In this document: positions 1 to 8,692 of the stretch, one piece after another
How the letters are laid out: every line of letters begins with the position of its first letter
How positions within the stretch are numbered: the stretch's first letter is position 1
Origin: JAFMKE01 sp964655225
GTDB taxonomy: Bacteria; Bacteroidota; Bacteroidia; Chitinophagales; UBA8649
Length of the DNA: 32,990 nt
Reading direction: 5' to 3'
Assembly (NCBI GenBank): GCA_964655225.1
Contig: CAZZMB010000028.1
Span: 1-32,990, forward strand
Program-made: the position numbers and the translations under genes
Notes under the pieces: model-generated
The model's database searches: none
Told to the model about the DNA's origin: nothing
The model's input: the letters and a program-made list of their open reading frames with translations, nothing else

Positions 1-492
1 ATCATATTGCATTTTCCTCTCTAAGGCTACCATTTTTAGAGCAGCGACCGCAACTTCTACTCCCTTATTTCCATGCTTCCCTCCTGCCCTGTCCAATGCT
101 TCTTGAAGCGTATTAGGTGTTAAAACACCAAATAAAAATGGCTTGCCATATTTTATTGATAGATTTTGTAAAGCCTGAGCGACTGAATGATTGATATACT
201 TATCATGGTCAGTTTCTCCTTTGATTACACAGCCAAATGCGATAACCGCATCTACCTTTTTCCACCTATTTAAACGTTGACAAGCTATTGGTAACTCATA
301 AGTGCCAGGCGCATATTCAATGAAAACATTTTCTTGCTTCACATTTTGTTTCGCCAATGTCTCCAAACAAGCATCCAATAAGCGCTCAGTTATCTCAGGG
401 TAATATTCTGATACAACTATCCCAAATTTATAATCGCTGGCATGGGGTAGTTCAGTGGATACGGTTGATAAATTTTTTAATTCGCTAGCCAT
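1..492 (-). CDS. ribH: 6,7-dimethyl-8-ribityllumazine synthase, C-terminus off the left edge
   Basis: Lumazine synthase condenses 5-amino-6-ribitylamino-uracil with 3,4-dihydroxy-2-butanone 4-phosphate, the penultimate step of riboflavin synthesis, in a cytoplasmic multimeric shell. The 164 codons in view have no stop, and the family is about 150-165 residues, so only the extreme C-terminus is missing. Seen directly: the substrate-loop motif GTYELP (63-68), GCVIKGETDHDKYI (87-100) with the catalytic His at 96, and LTPNT followed by RAGGKHGNKGVE (124-146) with the phosphate-binding Arg at 135. The ATG overlaps the stop codon of the upstream secreted-protein gene by one base (TAATG), so the two are probably co-transcribed and translationally coupled. 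Family assignment is very secure. Confidence 0.95.
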   Translation of the reverse strand, partial: MASELKNLSTVSTELPHASDYKFGIVVSEYYPEITERLLDACLETLAKQNVKQENVFIEYAPGTYELPIACQRLNRWKKVDAVIAFGCVIKGETDHDKYINHSVAQALQNLSIKYGKPFLFGVLTPNTLQEALDRAGGKHGNKGVEVAVAALKMVALERKMQYD

Positions 493-2648
493 TATTTAAA
501 TATTCTGATCTTCTTTGAAATTTTAGTACCATCTATAGTAAAGCTAAATAAATAAAAGCCCTCACTTAATTCTCCAAGATCATATGTTCGAGGATTATTT
601 GTTTTTAAGGTAAAGACATCAATTTGTTGTCCCAATAGATCCAATACTTGAACCGGAATCTCTTTGTTGTCAGAAGAAACCACCACCAATGAAACTATCC
701 CATTTGTAGGATTTGGAAATACTTCTATACCAAAACCATCTATTGATTCTTCTATTCCCACAGGGGCATTGTCCCCTATCACTATCTTATCCTCAGAGAT
801 CCATATGGTATCATAAACTTGTAAAAATTCTTCCCCGCTTGGTGAAGTGTAAGGAGTCGTTTCTGGATGAAAACTCTGCGTCGAGGTACTACTTCCAGTT
901 AGCATTTGAAGATCCGAATTAATCAAGAATGACCAACGCAAGCTAGCACCAAAATCTCGAGTAAAAGATTGAATAATTTGATTATTCGCTCCATTTCTAA
1001 ATTCAACATATCCAGAAGTTTCAATATTATTTTGGGTGTTAAACCACCAACTTAAGCCATCTCCAGCTTCCCAATCATTTCCATAGTCTGTCATTTCGAA
1101 AGTGTAGCAACCATCGCTTAAGTTATAGTCGTAGGTATTAAAGGTACTTGCGTTAAATGTTGTTTCATTGGCCACTATTGTACCATCGGAAGCAACTAAT
1201 GTGAAAGCATTTTCCTCCGGTTTATTATTTGTTCTGAAACGCACTCTTAATGCATTGGTATTATACACCGCTGGAATTTCAAACAAGGTGCTTTTTTCAT
1301 TATTGTGAACAAACTGATCTGGAAGATTATTTGGCCAATTTACACTTGCGAAAAATTCCAAATTACTTACATCTAAATTGGTCCAGTTCATGCCAGGCAA
1401 TTCAACATCTGCAGTTTCTCCTGACTTTAGACTTCCATTCCAGTCAAAATAATATTTATTGGTATGGTCTACCCAATAAGCAATCTCGCAATACGTTAAT
1501 TCTTGTATGCCATAATTCTTAATACGGACTATGGGCTTATCGCAAACTGGATTAAATCTCGTAAAATTATCATTCGCTGTTGGAGCAATAATCTCATCCA
1601 TTAAAACATCATAATCCCTGCGATACGAATCATAGGTGATCATTTGTGCAGATAAAGAATAAGATGCTGCAGCTGGCGGGCTGTAATTTTCAAAGTCGAT
1701 ATCTAAGTCAATGTATTTATTAGCACCACTCCCTTGGATATACTCACTAATCTCAAACTCATGCACCTCAACTGCATCCCCTGGACACCAATTTGCGCGA
1801 CCAAATAACCATGTTCCTCCTTGAGGTGATATTGCTAACTTGTCACAATCGTCTCTCCAAATATCTTCAACCCTCACGGTTGTTCCATTTGCTTTTAGTG
1901 TATAGGTAATTGGAGTGAACTCACCAGACTGGCCATGCCCAGTAACAATGACTCTCAACTTAGCCTCATCTGCTGCGGAGGGAATACTCACTTGTGTTGC
2001 TGGAGTTCTTTCAGCATCAAACTGAGCAAAGGAAGAGTAGCCTCCGCCTCTATATATGTTTTCAATACTTACCACATCTCTTGTTGGGTTTCCTTCCGTT
2101 ATCTCAAAATCAACACTGATTCTAAACCCTTCTTGCCATCCATGAAAGTAAACCCGTATTGGCGTATTGCCTCTTAGCATTGGAGAGAAATCGGTGACAT
2201 CATAAGATAAATAATGTTCCCACGCACCATCAAATCCCTCTTGATTCCAATTCATGTAATTTCCATATGGAGTCACGTATCTTCCCAATTCATGCCATTC
2301 AATCACTTCAAATACATTCCAAGTAGTATCCCACAAAGCAGAATTCATATTGGTTGAATCAATTGAAACTAAGGTAGAGTCCATAACTCCGGTAGAGTCA
2401 CCTACATAGACATCCAAATCGTAATCCCAATGACTGCAAGAATCCCCGTTCATGCAACCCATAGTAACAATCATATTCACATTTTGGTAGGAAATTGATT
2501 CATCTGGGAAATTAGCATACTCTACAATTCTATTCTGCGCAAATAGATTAACCAATTGATGGGCTTGCACATCAATTTGATTACCTGATTGCGTATGACC
2601 CCAAGTAAAAAATGTGGCAAACAAAAAACCGAAGTATATTTTTTTCAT
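492..2648 (-). CDS. Secreted PNGase F-like protein with T9SS C-terminal sorting domain
   Basis: A 718-residue exported protein. Residues 1-20 form a signal peptide with a basic start and a hydrophobic core. Residues of about 45-340 resemble the two eight-stranded domains of peptide-N-glycosidase F: GCMNGDSCSHWDYD (64-77, Asp75 in the place of the family's active-site WD), ELGRYVTPYG (120-129), and the distinctive SPQGGTWLFGRANWCPG (274-290). A middle segment (about 365-620) looks like beta-sandwich modules. Residues 640-718 are a type A T9SS sorting domain: PNPTNG (645-650), LDLLGQQ, a GFY strand and a basic KKIRIFK end. I infer outer-membrane translocation and surface attachment or release. 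Deglycosylating activity is plausible but not proven, because many PNGase F-fold proteins in Bacteroidota are uncharacterised. It is the upstream partner of ribH. Confidence 0.8.
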   Translation of the reverse strand: MKKIYFGFLFATFFTWGHTQSGNQIDVQAHQLVNLFAQNRIVEYANFPDESISYQNVNMIVTMGCMNGDSCSHWDYDLDVYVGDSTGVMDSTLVSIDSTNMNSALWDTTWNVFEVIEWHELGRYVTPYGNYMNWNQEGFDGAWEHYLSYDVTDFSPMLRGNTPIRVYFHGWQEGFRISVDFEITEGNPTRDVVSIENIYRGGGYSSFAQFDAERTPATQVSIPSAADEAKLRVIVTGHGQSGEFTPITYTLKANGTTVRVEDIWRDDCDKLAISPQGGTWLFGRANWCPGDAVEVHEFEISEYIQGSGANKYIDLDIDFENYSPPAAASYSLSAQMITYDSYRRDYDVLMDEIIAPTANDNFTRFNPVCDKPIVRIKNYGIQELTYCEIAYWVDHTNKYYFDWNGSLKSGETADVELPGMNWTNLDVSNLEFFASVNWPNNLPDQFVHNNEKSTLFEIPAVYNTNALRVRFRTNNKPEENAFTLVASDGTIVANETTFNASTFNTYDYNLSDGCYTFEMTDYGNDWEAGDGLSWWFNTQNNIETSGYVEFRNGANNQIIQSFTRDFGASLRWSFLINSDLQMLTGSSTSTQSFHPETTPYTSPSGEEFLQVYDTIWISEDKIVIGDNAPVGIEESIDGFGIEVFPNPTNGIVSLVVVSSDNKEIPVQVLDLLGQQIDVFTLKTNNPRTYDLGELSEGFYLFSFTIDGTKISKKIRIFK

Positions 2649-3077
2649 AAAATGTGTTTATTAGCTTATAAATTTAGCAAAAACCTCTCAAGAAACATGG
2701 AAAAAATCTACTTATTTAATCTTAGTTTAGGCATGTTTTTAGACTTCTGATTCAGTTGTGCCAAATTAGTAACAAAAATTTAAGCTTAAACCATCCGAAT
2801 CGTTCAGAATATTTTGGAAGAATTACTAAATTTTTCAACTCTCCCAAATGAGGTTAATTAATACCTGCGTCTAGATGATCATCTCTTGAGCGGTTATTTT
2901 AAAAATAGAGAAAAGTCTCTGCTTGAAAATATAAACAAAAGACAAAAGAAAGAGTCGAGTATGTTTTCATACATTTGTAAAGTAGGAAGTAAAAACATCC
3001 AATAGTTAAACTTATACCTTCCAATAATTTAAATTATAAGAAGCTAAACAACTCTTAAAAATAAATGTTTTGAACAT
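2649..3077. other. Gene-free divergent intergenic region (429 bases)
   Basis: This AT-rich stretch separates the minus-strand PNGase F-like/ribH unit from the plus-strand photolyase. I find no credible ORF, tRNA or strong hairpin. One TAnnTTTG match lies at 2970-2977 on the plus strand and is listed separately. The length and the divergent flanks fit a regulatory region serving both directions, but no operator repeat is evident by eye. Confidence 0.6.
2970..2977 (+). promoter_or_regulatory. Candidate -7 box for the photolyase transcript
   Basis: TACATTTG matches the Bacteroidota -7 consensus TAnnTTTG. It lies 100 bases before the photolyase ATG. No TTG is found at the expected 19-21 base spacing upstream, so support is weak. 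Confidence 0.3.
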
Positions 3078-4376
3078 ATGATTTCAATATTTTGGTTTAG
3101 AAGAGACCTGAGACTTCACGACAATCATGCTTTATTTCAAGCGTTAAGTGAAGGTTTTCCTGTTCTTCCGATTTTTATTTTTGATACGGAAATATTAGAG
3201 AAACTTGAAGACAAGCAGGATGCCCGCGTTGAGTTTATTCACGAAGAATTGCAAAAAATAAATGCAACTTTAAATGCTTCCGGAAGCTCACTAAAAGTGC
3301 TTCATGGTCGACCCGAGGAAATTTTCAAGCAGTTATTCTGCGATTTTAATATCCATACTGTTTATTGCAATCGCGACTATGAGCCCTATGGCCTTCAACG
3401 TGATCAAAAGATTAACACCTTATGCAAGGATCATCAAAGCGAATTCAAGGATTTCAAAGATCAAGTTATTTTTGAAAAAGACGAAGTGACAAAAGATGAT
3501 GGTAAACCATATAACGTTTTTACACCCTATTCGAAAAAATGGAAAGCTGCGTTAGATACTGAAACCTTCAAGTCTTTTCCTAGTCAGGAATTGGGCGATA
3601 ATTTTTGGCAAGACAAGACCGGTGAAATGCCTTCTTTAGAAGACCTTGGATTCCTTAAGACAACTATTGACTTCCCAGACAGAGATCCACAATTATCCAT
3701 TATAAAGAAATACGAACTGACGAGGAATTTCCCTTCTAAGCCTGGTACGACCCGTCTATCTGTTCACCTTCGGTTTGGTACCATATCCATACGAGAATTA
3801 GCTCGTTTGGCAAAAAAAAGCAATGAAACCTACCTCAATGAGTTGATTTGGCGAGAATTTTATATGATGATTCTTTGGCACTATCCCCACGTTGTTGAAC
3901 AAGCGTTTAGAGCCAAATACGATAAAATTGAATGGAGAAATAATGAAGCAGAATTTAAAGCTTGGTGTGAAGGAAATACAGGTTTTCCAATTATTGATGC
4001 AGGAATGCGAGAACTCAACAACACCGGATTTATGCACAACAGGGTTCGTATGATTGTAGCGAGCTTCTTGGTCAAAGATCTATTAATAGATTGGAGATGG
4101 GGAGAGGCTTATTTCGCACAAAAGCTTTTAGATTTTGATTTATCGGCCAATAATGGTGGTTGGCAATGGGCCGCAGGCAGTGGTTGCGATGCAGCACCCT
4201 ATTTCAGAATTTTCAATCCGGATAGTCAACAGAAAAAATTCGATCCTGATTTTATCTACATTCAAAAGTGGGTGCCTGAATATTTAGATGAAACTAAATA
4301 CCCTGAAGTTATTGTTGACAGGAAAATAAGTCGACCGCGTGCATTAAAAACTTACAAAGAAGCCGTAAATCAATAA
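3078..4376 (+). CDS. phrB: Deoxyribodipyrimidine photo-lyase (class I CPD photolyase)
   Basis: This cytoplasmic flavoenzyme splits cyclobutane pyrimidine dimers in DNA using light. The 432 residues comprise an N-terminal alpha/beta antenna domain (FWFRRDLRLHDN, 5-16) and a C-terminal FAD domain. Seen: GTTRLSVHLRFGTIS (223-237), NELIWREFY (254-262), FMHNRVRM (318-325) and ANNGGWQWAAGSGCDAAPYF (357-376). Aligning by spacing to E. coli PhrB, the electron-transfer tryptophan triad falls at W286, W339 and W362, and dimer-contacting residues fall at W258, N321-R322 and W364, so a true repair enzyme is more likely than a cryptochrome. The length is slightly below the roughly 470 of E. coli. The next gene follows after 24 bases on the same strand, suggesting co-transcription. 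Confidence 0.93.
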   Translation: MISIFWFRRDLRLHDNHALFQALSEGFPVLPIFIFDTEILEKLEDKQDARVEFIHEELQKINATLNASGSSLKVLHGRPEEIFKQLFCDFNIHTVYCNRDYEPYGLQRDQKINTLCKDHQSEFKDFKDQVIFEKDEVTKDDGKPYNVFTPYSKKWKAALDTETFKSFPSQELGDNFWQDKTGEMPSLEDLGFLKTTIDFPDRDPQLSIIKKYELTRNFPSKPGTTRLSVHLRFGTISIRELARLAKKSNETYLNELIWREFYMMILWHYPHVVEQAFRAKYDKIEWRNNEAEFKAWCEGNTGFPIIDAGMRELNNTGFMHNRVRMIVASFLVKDLLIDWRWGEAYFAQKLLDFDLSANNGGWQWAAGSGCDAAPYFRIFNPDSQQKKFDPDFIYIQKWVPEYLDETKYPEVIVDRKISRPRALKTYKEAVNQ

Positions 4377-4400
4377 GAATTATTAGCTAAAACCTATAAA

Positions 4401-5117
4401 ATGACCAAAATAAACTTAATCGAAAATAAAGTACTTGTTCCAAAAGAATTTAATAACGTGGCGTCTAAGTACGACTTCGCTACCTATCTGAGTCAAGGCT
4501 ATCAAGAAGATTTAGATAACAGCGCTAAATGGTTGGGACTTGAAGGCAATGAAAAAGTTTTAGATTTATGTTGCGGGACTGGTAAATCATCCGCAGCATG
4601 CCTGCCGTTCATCAAAACTGGAACAATAACGGGTATTGATAATTCAGAGGGAATGCTTAAGGTGGCCAATGAAAAGTTTGCCAAAGAGATAAAAGCCGGT
4701 AAAATGTCTTTTAAGTTGCAAGATGCAATGGCCTTAGATTTTCCAGAAGAAAGTTTTGACGCCATCTTCATGGCTTATGGTTTGCGCAATATGCCAGACT
4801 ATGATAAGTGCCTAAATCAACTTTACAAGTTATTGAAGCCGGGCGGAAAAATTTGTATCCATGATTATTCATTAGCCAATAAAAGTTGGGCAAAGTACTA
4901 TTGGGGAATTTTGAGTTATGGATTTATTGTCCCATTTTGCACAATCCTATCAGGAAGCTCTAAAATCTACACCTATTTGGCTAAAAGCGTTTTAACCTTT
5001 CTAACGCCGAAAGAAGTACAAGAAAAAATGGTTTCAGCACAATTCAAATCCATCCAGATAAAGGCGCATAAAAGTTGGAGAGGGCCTATTTTACATGCTT
5101 TCATAGCGAAAAAATAG
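4401..5117 (+). CDS. UbiE/MenG-like SAM-dependent methyltransferase
   Basis: A 238-residue class I methyltransferase. Motif I for SAM binding is VLDLCCGTG (53-61), followed by the acidic TGIDNSEGM (77-85) at the end of beta 2. GLRNMPDY (127-134) and LLKPGGK (144-150) are the segments typical of the UbiE/MenG (demethylmenaquinone methyltransferase) family, as is the N-terminal FNNVASKYD (17-25). The C-terminal half also resembles UbiE (a hydrophobic stretch followed by SGSSKIYTYL). Bacteroidota use menaquinone, so the MenG role is possible, but the protein departs from canonical UbiE in places and could be a paralogue acting on another quinone- or lipid-like substrate. It sits 24 bases after the photolyase stop. 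The methyltransferase assignment is secure; the substrate is not. Confidence 0.8.
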   Translation: MTKINLIENKVLVPKEFNNVASKYDFATYLSQGYQEDLDNSAKWLGLEGNEKVLDLCCGTGKSSAACLPFIKTGTITGIDNSEGMLKVANEKFAKEIKAGKMSFKLQDAMALDFPEESFDAIFMAYGLRNMPDYDKCLNQLYKLLKPGGKICIHDYSLANKSWAKYYWGILSYGFIVPFCTILSGSSKIYTYLAKSVLTFLTPKEVQEKMVSAQFKSIQIKAHKSWRGPILHAFIAKK

Positions 5118-5188
5118 ATGTAATACTAACTCTGATATAGAATTTATCTAGTTTCCTTTAATATTAATTAATATTGAAGATTGATTCC

Positions 5189-5219
5189 TTGCTTACATTC
5201 GACGAATGGATTAACTTTG
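5189..5219 (+). promoter_or_regulatory. Bacteroidota-type promoter of pdhC
   Basis: A -33 TTG (5189-5191), a 20-base spacer and a perfect -7 box TAACTTTG (5212-5219). The predicted transcript would begin near 5225, about 15 bases before the ATG at 5240. This placement argues against the longer TTG-initiated reading frame beginning at 5174. Confidence 0.6.
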
Positions 5220-5239
5220 CAGGACCAAACGAAAAAATA

Positions 5240-6517
5240 ATGGCTGAAGCATTAAGATTACCTCGCATGAGCGACACTATGGAAGAAGGTGTCATTGCAG
5301 AAATATTGATTAAAGTAGGTGACACTATTGAAACTGGAGATGTCATCGCGGAAGTTGAAACAGACAAAGCAACAATGGAATGGGAATCTTTTCAAGAAGG
5401 CAAGGTTTTGCATGTTGCCGTTGAAAGCGGAGATACTGTTGCAATTAATGGCGTTGTAGCCATTCTAGGGGAAGAAGGAGAGGAATTTGAGCATCTTTTA
5501 GTGGAAGAAACTATCCCTCAAGTTGAATCAAATCCTGAAGCCACTCAAGAAGAAGAGACCAACAGCAATATCATTGAATTTGATGTAAGCGCAGAAAACA
5601 ATTCACTTAATGAGGAGAGTCGAGTTAAAGCAAGTCCCCTAGCCAAAAAAATGGCTGACGACAAAGGAATTAATATCAACACGGTCTCTGGAAGTGGTGA
5701 AGATGGACGTATTGTCAAGAAAGATATTGAATCTTATGTAAACACAAGTGCACCTAATCAAGATTATGCTCCTGAAGTTCAACCGATTAAGTCAGATGTA
5801 TCGCCTATTCAGCTACCTACAATTGTTGCGGAAGAATCCTACACGGAAGAACGGGTGAGTCAAATGCGTAAAACCATTGCTCGTCGATTGAGTGAAAGTA
5901 AATTTCAAGCGCCTCATTTTTACCTAACCATTGAGGTAAACATGAACAATACCATTGCTGCAAGGAAAAAAATCAACGAACTAGCTCCAAGTAAAGTTTC
6001 CTTTAATGACATTGTTATCAAGGCCACTGCAGCTGCTTTAAGAAAAAATCCAGCGGTCAATGCTTCCTGGTTAGGCGACAAGATTCGTTATAACAATCAT
6101 ATCCATATTGGTATGGCTGTTGCCGTCGCTGAAGGTTTAATGGTTCCAGTAATTAAATTTGCTGACAACAAATCATTAAGTCACATTGCTACAGAAGCTA
6201 AGCAATTGGCGGAGAAAGCTAAGACCAAAAAAATCAGTCCGGAAGAAATGCAAGGAAATACCTTTAGCATATCCAATTTAGGCGGATTTGGTATATCCGA
6301 ATTCACAGCGGTTATTAATCCTCCAGATGCGTGCATTTTGGCTGTAGGCGGTATTAAGAAAGAGCTTGCATTTAATGCGCAGAAAGAAGTAATCGAAAAT
6401 AATATCATGAAGCTTACACTCTCTTGTGATCATCGAGTAGTTGATGGAGCTGTTGGGACTCACTTCCTACTTGACCTAAAGAACAATTTAGAGAACCCAA
6501 TAATGATGCTCGTTTAA
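5240..6517 (+). CDS. pdhC: Pyruvate dehydrogenase E2, dihydrolipoamide acetyltransferase
   Basis: The E2 core of the pyruvate dehydrogenase complex transfers acetyl groups from lipoamide to CoA in the cytoplasm. From the chosen ATG the protein has 425 residues: one lipoyl domain (about 2-80, RLPRMSDTMEEG and ETDKA with lipoyl Lys43), an acidic linker, a peripheral-subunit-binding domain (129-168, ASPLAKKMA and GSGEDGRIVKKDI), a second linker and the acyltransferase domain (200-425) with the catalytic SCDHRVVDG (His398, Asp402). PRMSDTM is typical of PDH rather than 2-oxoglutarate E2. The frame is open upstream to a TTG at 5174, but a promoter lies inside that extension and the lipoyl domain starts right at this ATG. 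Many flavobacterial PdhC proteins carry two lipoyl domains; here there is one. The E1-alpha gene is not adjacent but at 20096. Confidence 0.93.
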   Translation: MAEALRLPRMSDTMEEGVIAEILIKVGDTIETGDVIAEVETDKATMEWESFQEGKVLHVAVESGDTVAINGVVAILGEEGEEFEHLLVEETIPQVESNPEATQEEETNSNIIEFDVSAENNSLNEESRVKASPLAKKMADDKGININTVSGSGEDGRIVKKDIESYVNTSAPNQDYAPEVQPIKSDVSPIQLPTIVAEESYTEERVSQMRKTIARRLSESKFQAPHFYLTIEVNMNNTIAARKKINELAPSKVSFNDIVIKATAAALRKNPAVNASWLGDKIRYNNHIHIGMAVAVAEGLMVPVIKFADNKSLSHIATEAKQLAEKAKTKKISPEEMQGNTFSISNLGGFGISEFTAVINPPDACILAVGGIKKELAFNAQKEVIENNIMKLTLSCDHRVVDGAVGTHFLLDLKNNLENPIMMLV

Positions 6518-6615
6518 ATCTATGCAAACATGCGCTTAAAGCCTTAGCAATTTTCATTGCTTATACTACTATCCAATCGATTATTTTAAGACCTATTTAC
6601 GCTTAGAAAAGCCTT

Positions 6616-7632
6616 TTATATAAAGTGCTTAACTAGATTAACTACTGCATTCACATCCTCTTCACTAATATCTAAATGGGTAACCATTCGAATGGTTTGC
6701 GGTCCAAATTGAACAACCAATACTTCATTGCTTTTCATATATTCGATAAATCTAGTGGGCTCAATATCTTTCTCCAAATCAAAAATTACAATATTAGTTT
6801 GGGGCTTGATGACTTTCGCAATATACTTTTGCTGAGACAATTCTTCAGCGAGCAGTGTTGCATGATTGTGATCAATTTGAAGAAGCGAAACATTATGTTC
6901 TAGAGCGTACAACCCTGCTGCAGCCAAAATACCAACTTGACGCATACCTCCACCGAAAGCTTTACGCACTTTCTTGGCACGTTTAATAAATGCATGGTCA
7001 CCCAACAAAACCGAGCCAATAGGTGCACCCAATCCTTTGCTTAAGCAGATAGAAATACTATCAAACAACCCCCAATACTCTTCTATATTCGTTTGACTTG
7101 CTACGAGTGCATTAAAAAATCGCGCACCATCTAAATGAAGCTTTAATCCTTTTGATTTACACATTTGTGCAATCTTTCTTAACTCCTCAATCTCATAAAC
7201 AGCACCTCCTCCTTTATTGCAGGTATTTTCTACAACAACCAATTTACTTACCGGCAACCAATCAAAATCTGCTTGAATGCTTTCCTCTACTTGCTTGGCC
7301 GTAATACGTCCTTGATCACCGTCGATCAAACGCACACCACAACCCGAGTTAAAAGCATAACCCGCCGTTTCATAGTAATACACGTGAGATAACTTATCAC
7401 AAATAATTTCATCCAATGGACGAGTATGAACATTCATCGCTATTTGATTGCACATAGTACCACTTGGGCAAAACAACCCTGCTTCCATACCAAACTGATC
7501 AGCCAATTGATTTTGTAAAATTTGAACCGTTGGGTCCTCGCCAAACACATCATCACCTAGTTTTGCCGTCATCATTGATGCTAACATGGCTTGACTTGGT
7601 TTGGTAACAGTATCACTTCTTAAATCTATCAT
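6616..7632 (-). CDS. ltaE: Low-specificity L-threonine aldolase
   Basis: This PLP enzyme cleaves L-threonine or allo-threonine to glycine and acetaldehyde in the cytoplasm. The 338 residues are of usual length. Seen: the family-opening IDLRSDTVTKPS (2-13), GDDVFGEDPT (26-35), PSGTMCNQ (56-63), a stacking-type His in SHVYYYE (82-88), LHLDGARFFN (165-174) with Asp168 for the pyridine nitrogen and Arg171, and the Schiff-base lysine in CLSKGLGAPIGS (Lys199). Its ATG overlaps the stop of the upstream RNA methyltransferase gene by four bases (ATGA), so it is the last gene of a minus-strand unit with the methyltransferase and rlmH. It converges with pdhC; I see no strong terminator between them. Confidence 0.93.
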   Translation of the reverse strand: MIDLRSDTVTKPSQAMLASMMTAKLGDDVFGEDPTVQILQNQLADQFGMEAGLFCPSGTMCNQIAMNVHTRPLDEIICDKLSHVYYYETAGYAFNSGCGVRLIDGDQGRITAKQVEESIQADFDWLPVSKLVVVENTCNKGGGAVYEIEELRKIAQMCKSKGLKLHLDGARFFNALVASQTNIEEYWGLFDSISICLSKGLGAPIGSVLLGDHAFIKRAKKVRKAFGGGMRQVGILAAAGLYALEHNVSLLQIDHNHATLLAEELSQQKYIAKVIKPQTNIVIFDLEKDIEPTRFIEYMKSNEVLVVQFGPQTIRMVTHLDISEEDVNAVVNLVKHFI

Positions 7633-8138
7633 TTCTTTAATTTATTTATTAATGAATAGGCCGCAATTGCACAAGCACTTGCTACATTCATTGATGAGTT
7701 ATTTCCTTGCATAGGAATATGTCCAATCATTTCTGCTGCACTTAAAAGTTCTGGACTCACTCCGTAATTTTCTTCGCCTAAAATTAAGCAAACCTCCGCA
7801 TTATCAGGGAGGATAATTTCTTCAATAGGAATACTGTTATCACAAAGTTCCAATGCAATAATCAGCACACCATCATTTTTCAATTTTTTAATAAATTCAG
7901 GTATGCTCTCCACTATTTCATAATGCACGGATTTTTCAGTGGATCGAGAAGTTTTAGAAATTTTGCGATTTGGAGGAAGAATAGTATCTCCTGATAGGTA
8001 TAATTTTTTTACCCCAAGCGCATCCGCTAATCTAAAAATAACGCCCAAATTATAAGGGGATTTTAGCTGATGGGCTAAAATGCTCAATGAAAACTTGCCC
8101 TTAATATTATGGCTCGTATGATCAAGTTGTTTGCCCAT
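7629..8138 (-). CDS. SpoU/TrmH-family RNA 2'-O-methyltransferase
   Basis: A 169-residue SPOUT-fold enzyme predicted to methylate a ribose 2'-hydroxyl in tRNA or rRNA. Motif 1 is at 28-41 (PYNLGVIFRLADAL, with Asn30 and Arg36), motif 2 is LGEENYGVSPE (120-130), and motif 3 is IPMQGNNSSMNVASA (141-155). Together these form the trefoil-knot SAM site. It has no N-terminal substrate-binding extension like that of RlmB, and its size resembles short TrmH/TrmL-type proteins. The exact RNA target cannot be told from sequence. It starts two bases after the rlmH stop and overlaps threonine aldolase by four bases, consistent with one transcript. Confidence 0.88.
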   Translation of the reverse strand: MGKQLDHTSHNIKGKFSLSILAHQLKSPYNLGVIFRLADALGVKKLYLSGDTILPPNRKISKTSRSTEKSVHYEIVESIPEFIKKLKNDGVLIIALELCDNSIPIEEIILPDNAEVCLILGEENYGVSPELLSAAEMIGHIPMQGNNSSMNVASACAIAAYSLINKLKK

Positions 8139-8140
8139 AC

Positions 8141-8614
8141 TTAACTATTGTGGTAAGGATCTCCTTTAATTATGGTAAACGCACGATATAATTGCTCAGC
8201 AAATATTGCGCGTATAATTTGATGCGAAAACGTCATCTTAGAAAGTTGCAATTGCAAATTCGCTCGCTGATATACCTCATCTGAAAAACCAAAAGCTCCA
8301 CCTACTACAAACACTAAATTCGAAGTTCCTTGCACTTGCTTTTGTTCTATCCAGTTTGCAAATTCTACAGAATTAAATGCCTTCCCTTTTTCATCAAGTA
8401 AGACTAAAAAATCCTGTCTGCTAATTTTAGCTAAGATTTTTTTCCCTTCTAGGGTCTTTAATTGTTGAGCGCTTAAATTTCCTGCTTTTTTAACATCATC
8501 AATAAGAAACTCTTCTAATTTGGTGTAAAATTTCAATCGTGTAAAGTAAAGCCTACAAGCGTCTTTTACAAAGTCAAAGGAGGTTTTACCAATCATAATG
8601 AAGCTTATTTTCAT
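8141..8614 (-). CDS. rlmH: 23S rRNA (pseudouridine1915-N3)-methyltransferase
   Basis: RlmH methylates pseudouridine 1915 in helix 69 of 23S rRNA, acting on the assembled 70S ribosome. The 157-residue length matches the family exactly. Seen: the knot segment FVVGGAFGFSDEVY (102-115), SKMTFSHQIIR (125-135), LYRAFTIIKGDPYHN (142-156) and the short N-terminal strand KISFIMIGK. The terminal GDPYHN is diagnostic. It is the first gene of the minus-strand set with a SpoU methyltransferase and ltaE. A TAnnTTTG box about 37 bases upstream of its ATG may drive all three genes. Confidence 0.95.
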   Translation of the reverse strand: MKISFIMIGKTSFDFVKDACRLYFTRLKFYTKLEEFLIDDVKKAGNLSAQQLKTLEGKKILAKISRQDFLVLLDEKGKAFNSVEFANWIEQKQVQGTSNLVFVVGGAFGFSDEVYQRANLQLQLSKMTFSHQIIRAIFAEQLYRAFTIIKGDPYHNS

Positions 8615-8650
8615 AGGTTCTAAATAATTCGGGGTATTTACTTTTAATTA

Positions 8651-8658
8651 CAAACATA
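8651..8658 (-). promoter_or_regulatory. Candidate -7 box for rlmH operon
   Basis: On the minus strand this reads TATGTTTG, an exact TAnnTTTG match. The predicted start near 8644 would give an approximately 30-base leader for rlmH. No good -33 TTG is visible. It lies only seven bases from an opposite-strand box, so the two divergent promoters would overlap. Confidence 0.4.
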
Positions 8659-8664
8659 CTTCTA

Positions 8665-8672
8665 TAATTTTG
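8665..8672 (+). promoter_or_regulatory. Candidate -7 box for lipoprotein-nfeD-floA unit
   Basis: TAATTTTG matches TAnnTTTG and stands 20 bases before the ATG at 8693. No clear -33 element at the usual distance. Confidence 0.4.
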
Positions 8673-8692
8673 AATGCTATAAATGTATTACT

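Noticed and set aside
5174..5239. N-terminal extension of pdhC from a TTG codon
   Set aside because: A well-formed promoter lies within it and the lipoyl domain begins right at the ATG at 5240; the extension has no resemblance to the family.
6540..6565. AGCAAT/ATTGCT inverted repeat as a terminator between pdhC and ltaE
   Set aside because: Only six pairs and no T-run follow; too weak to call.
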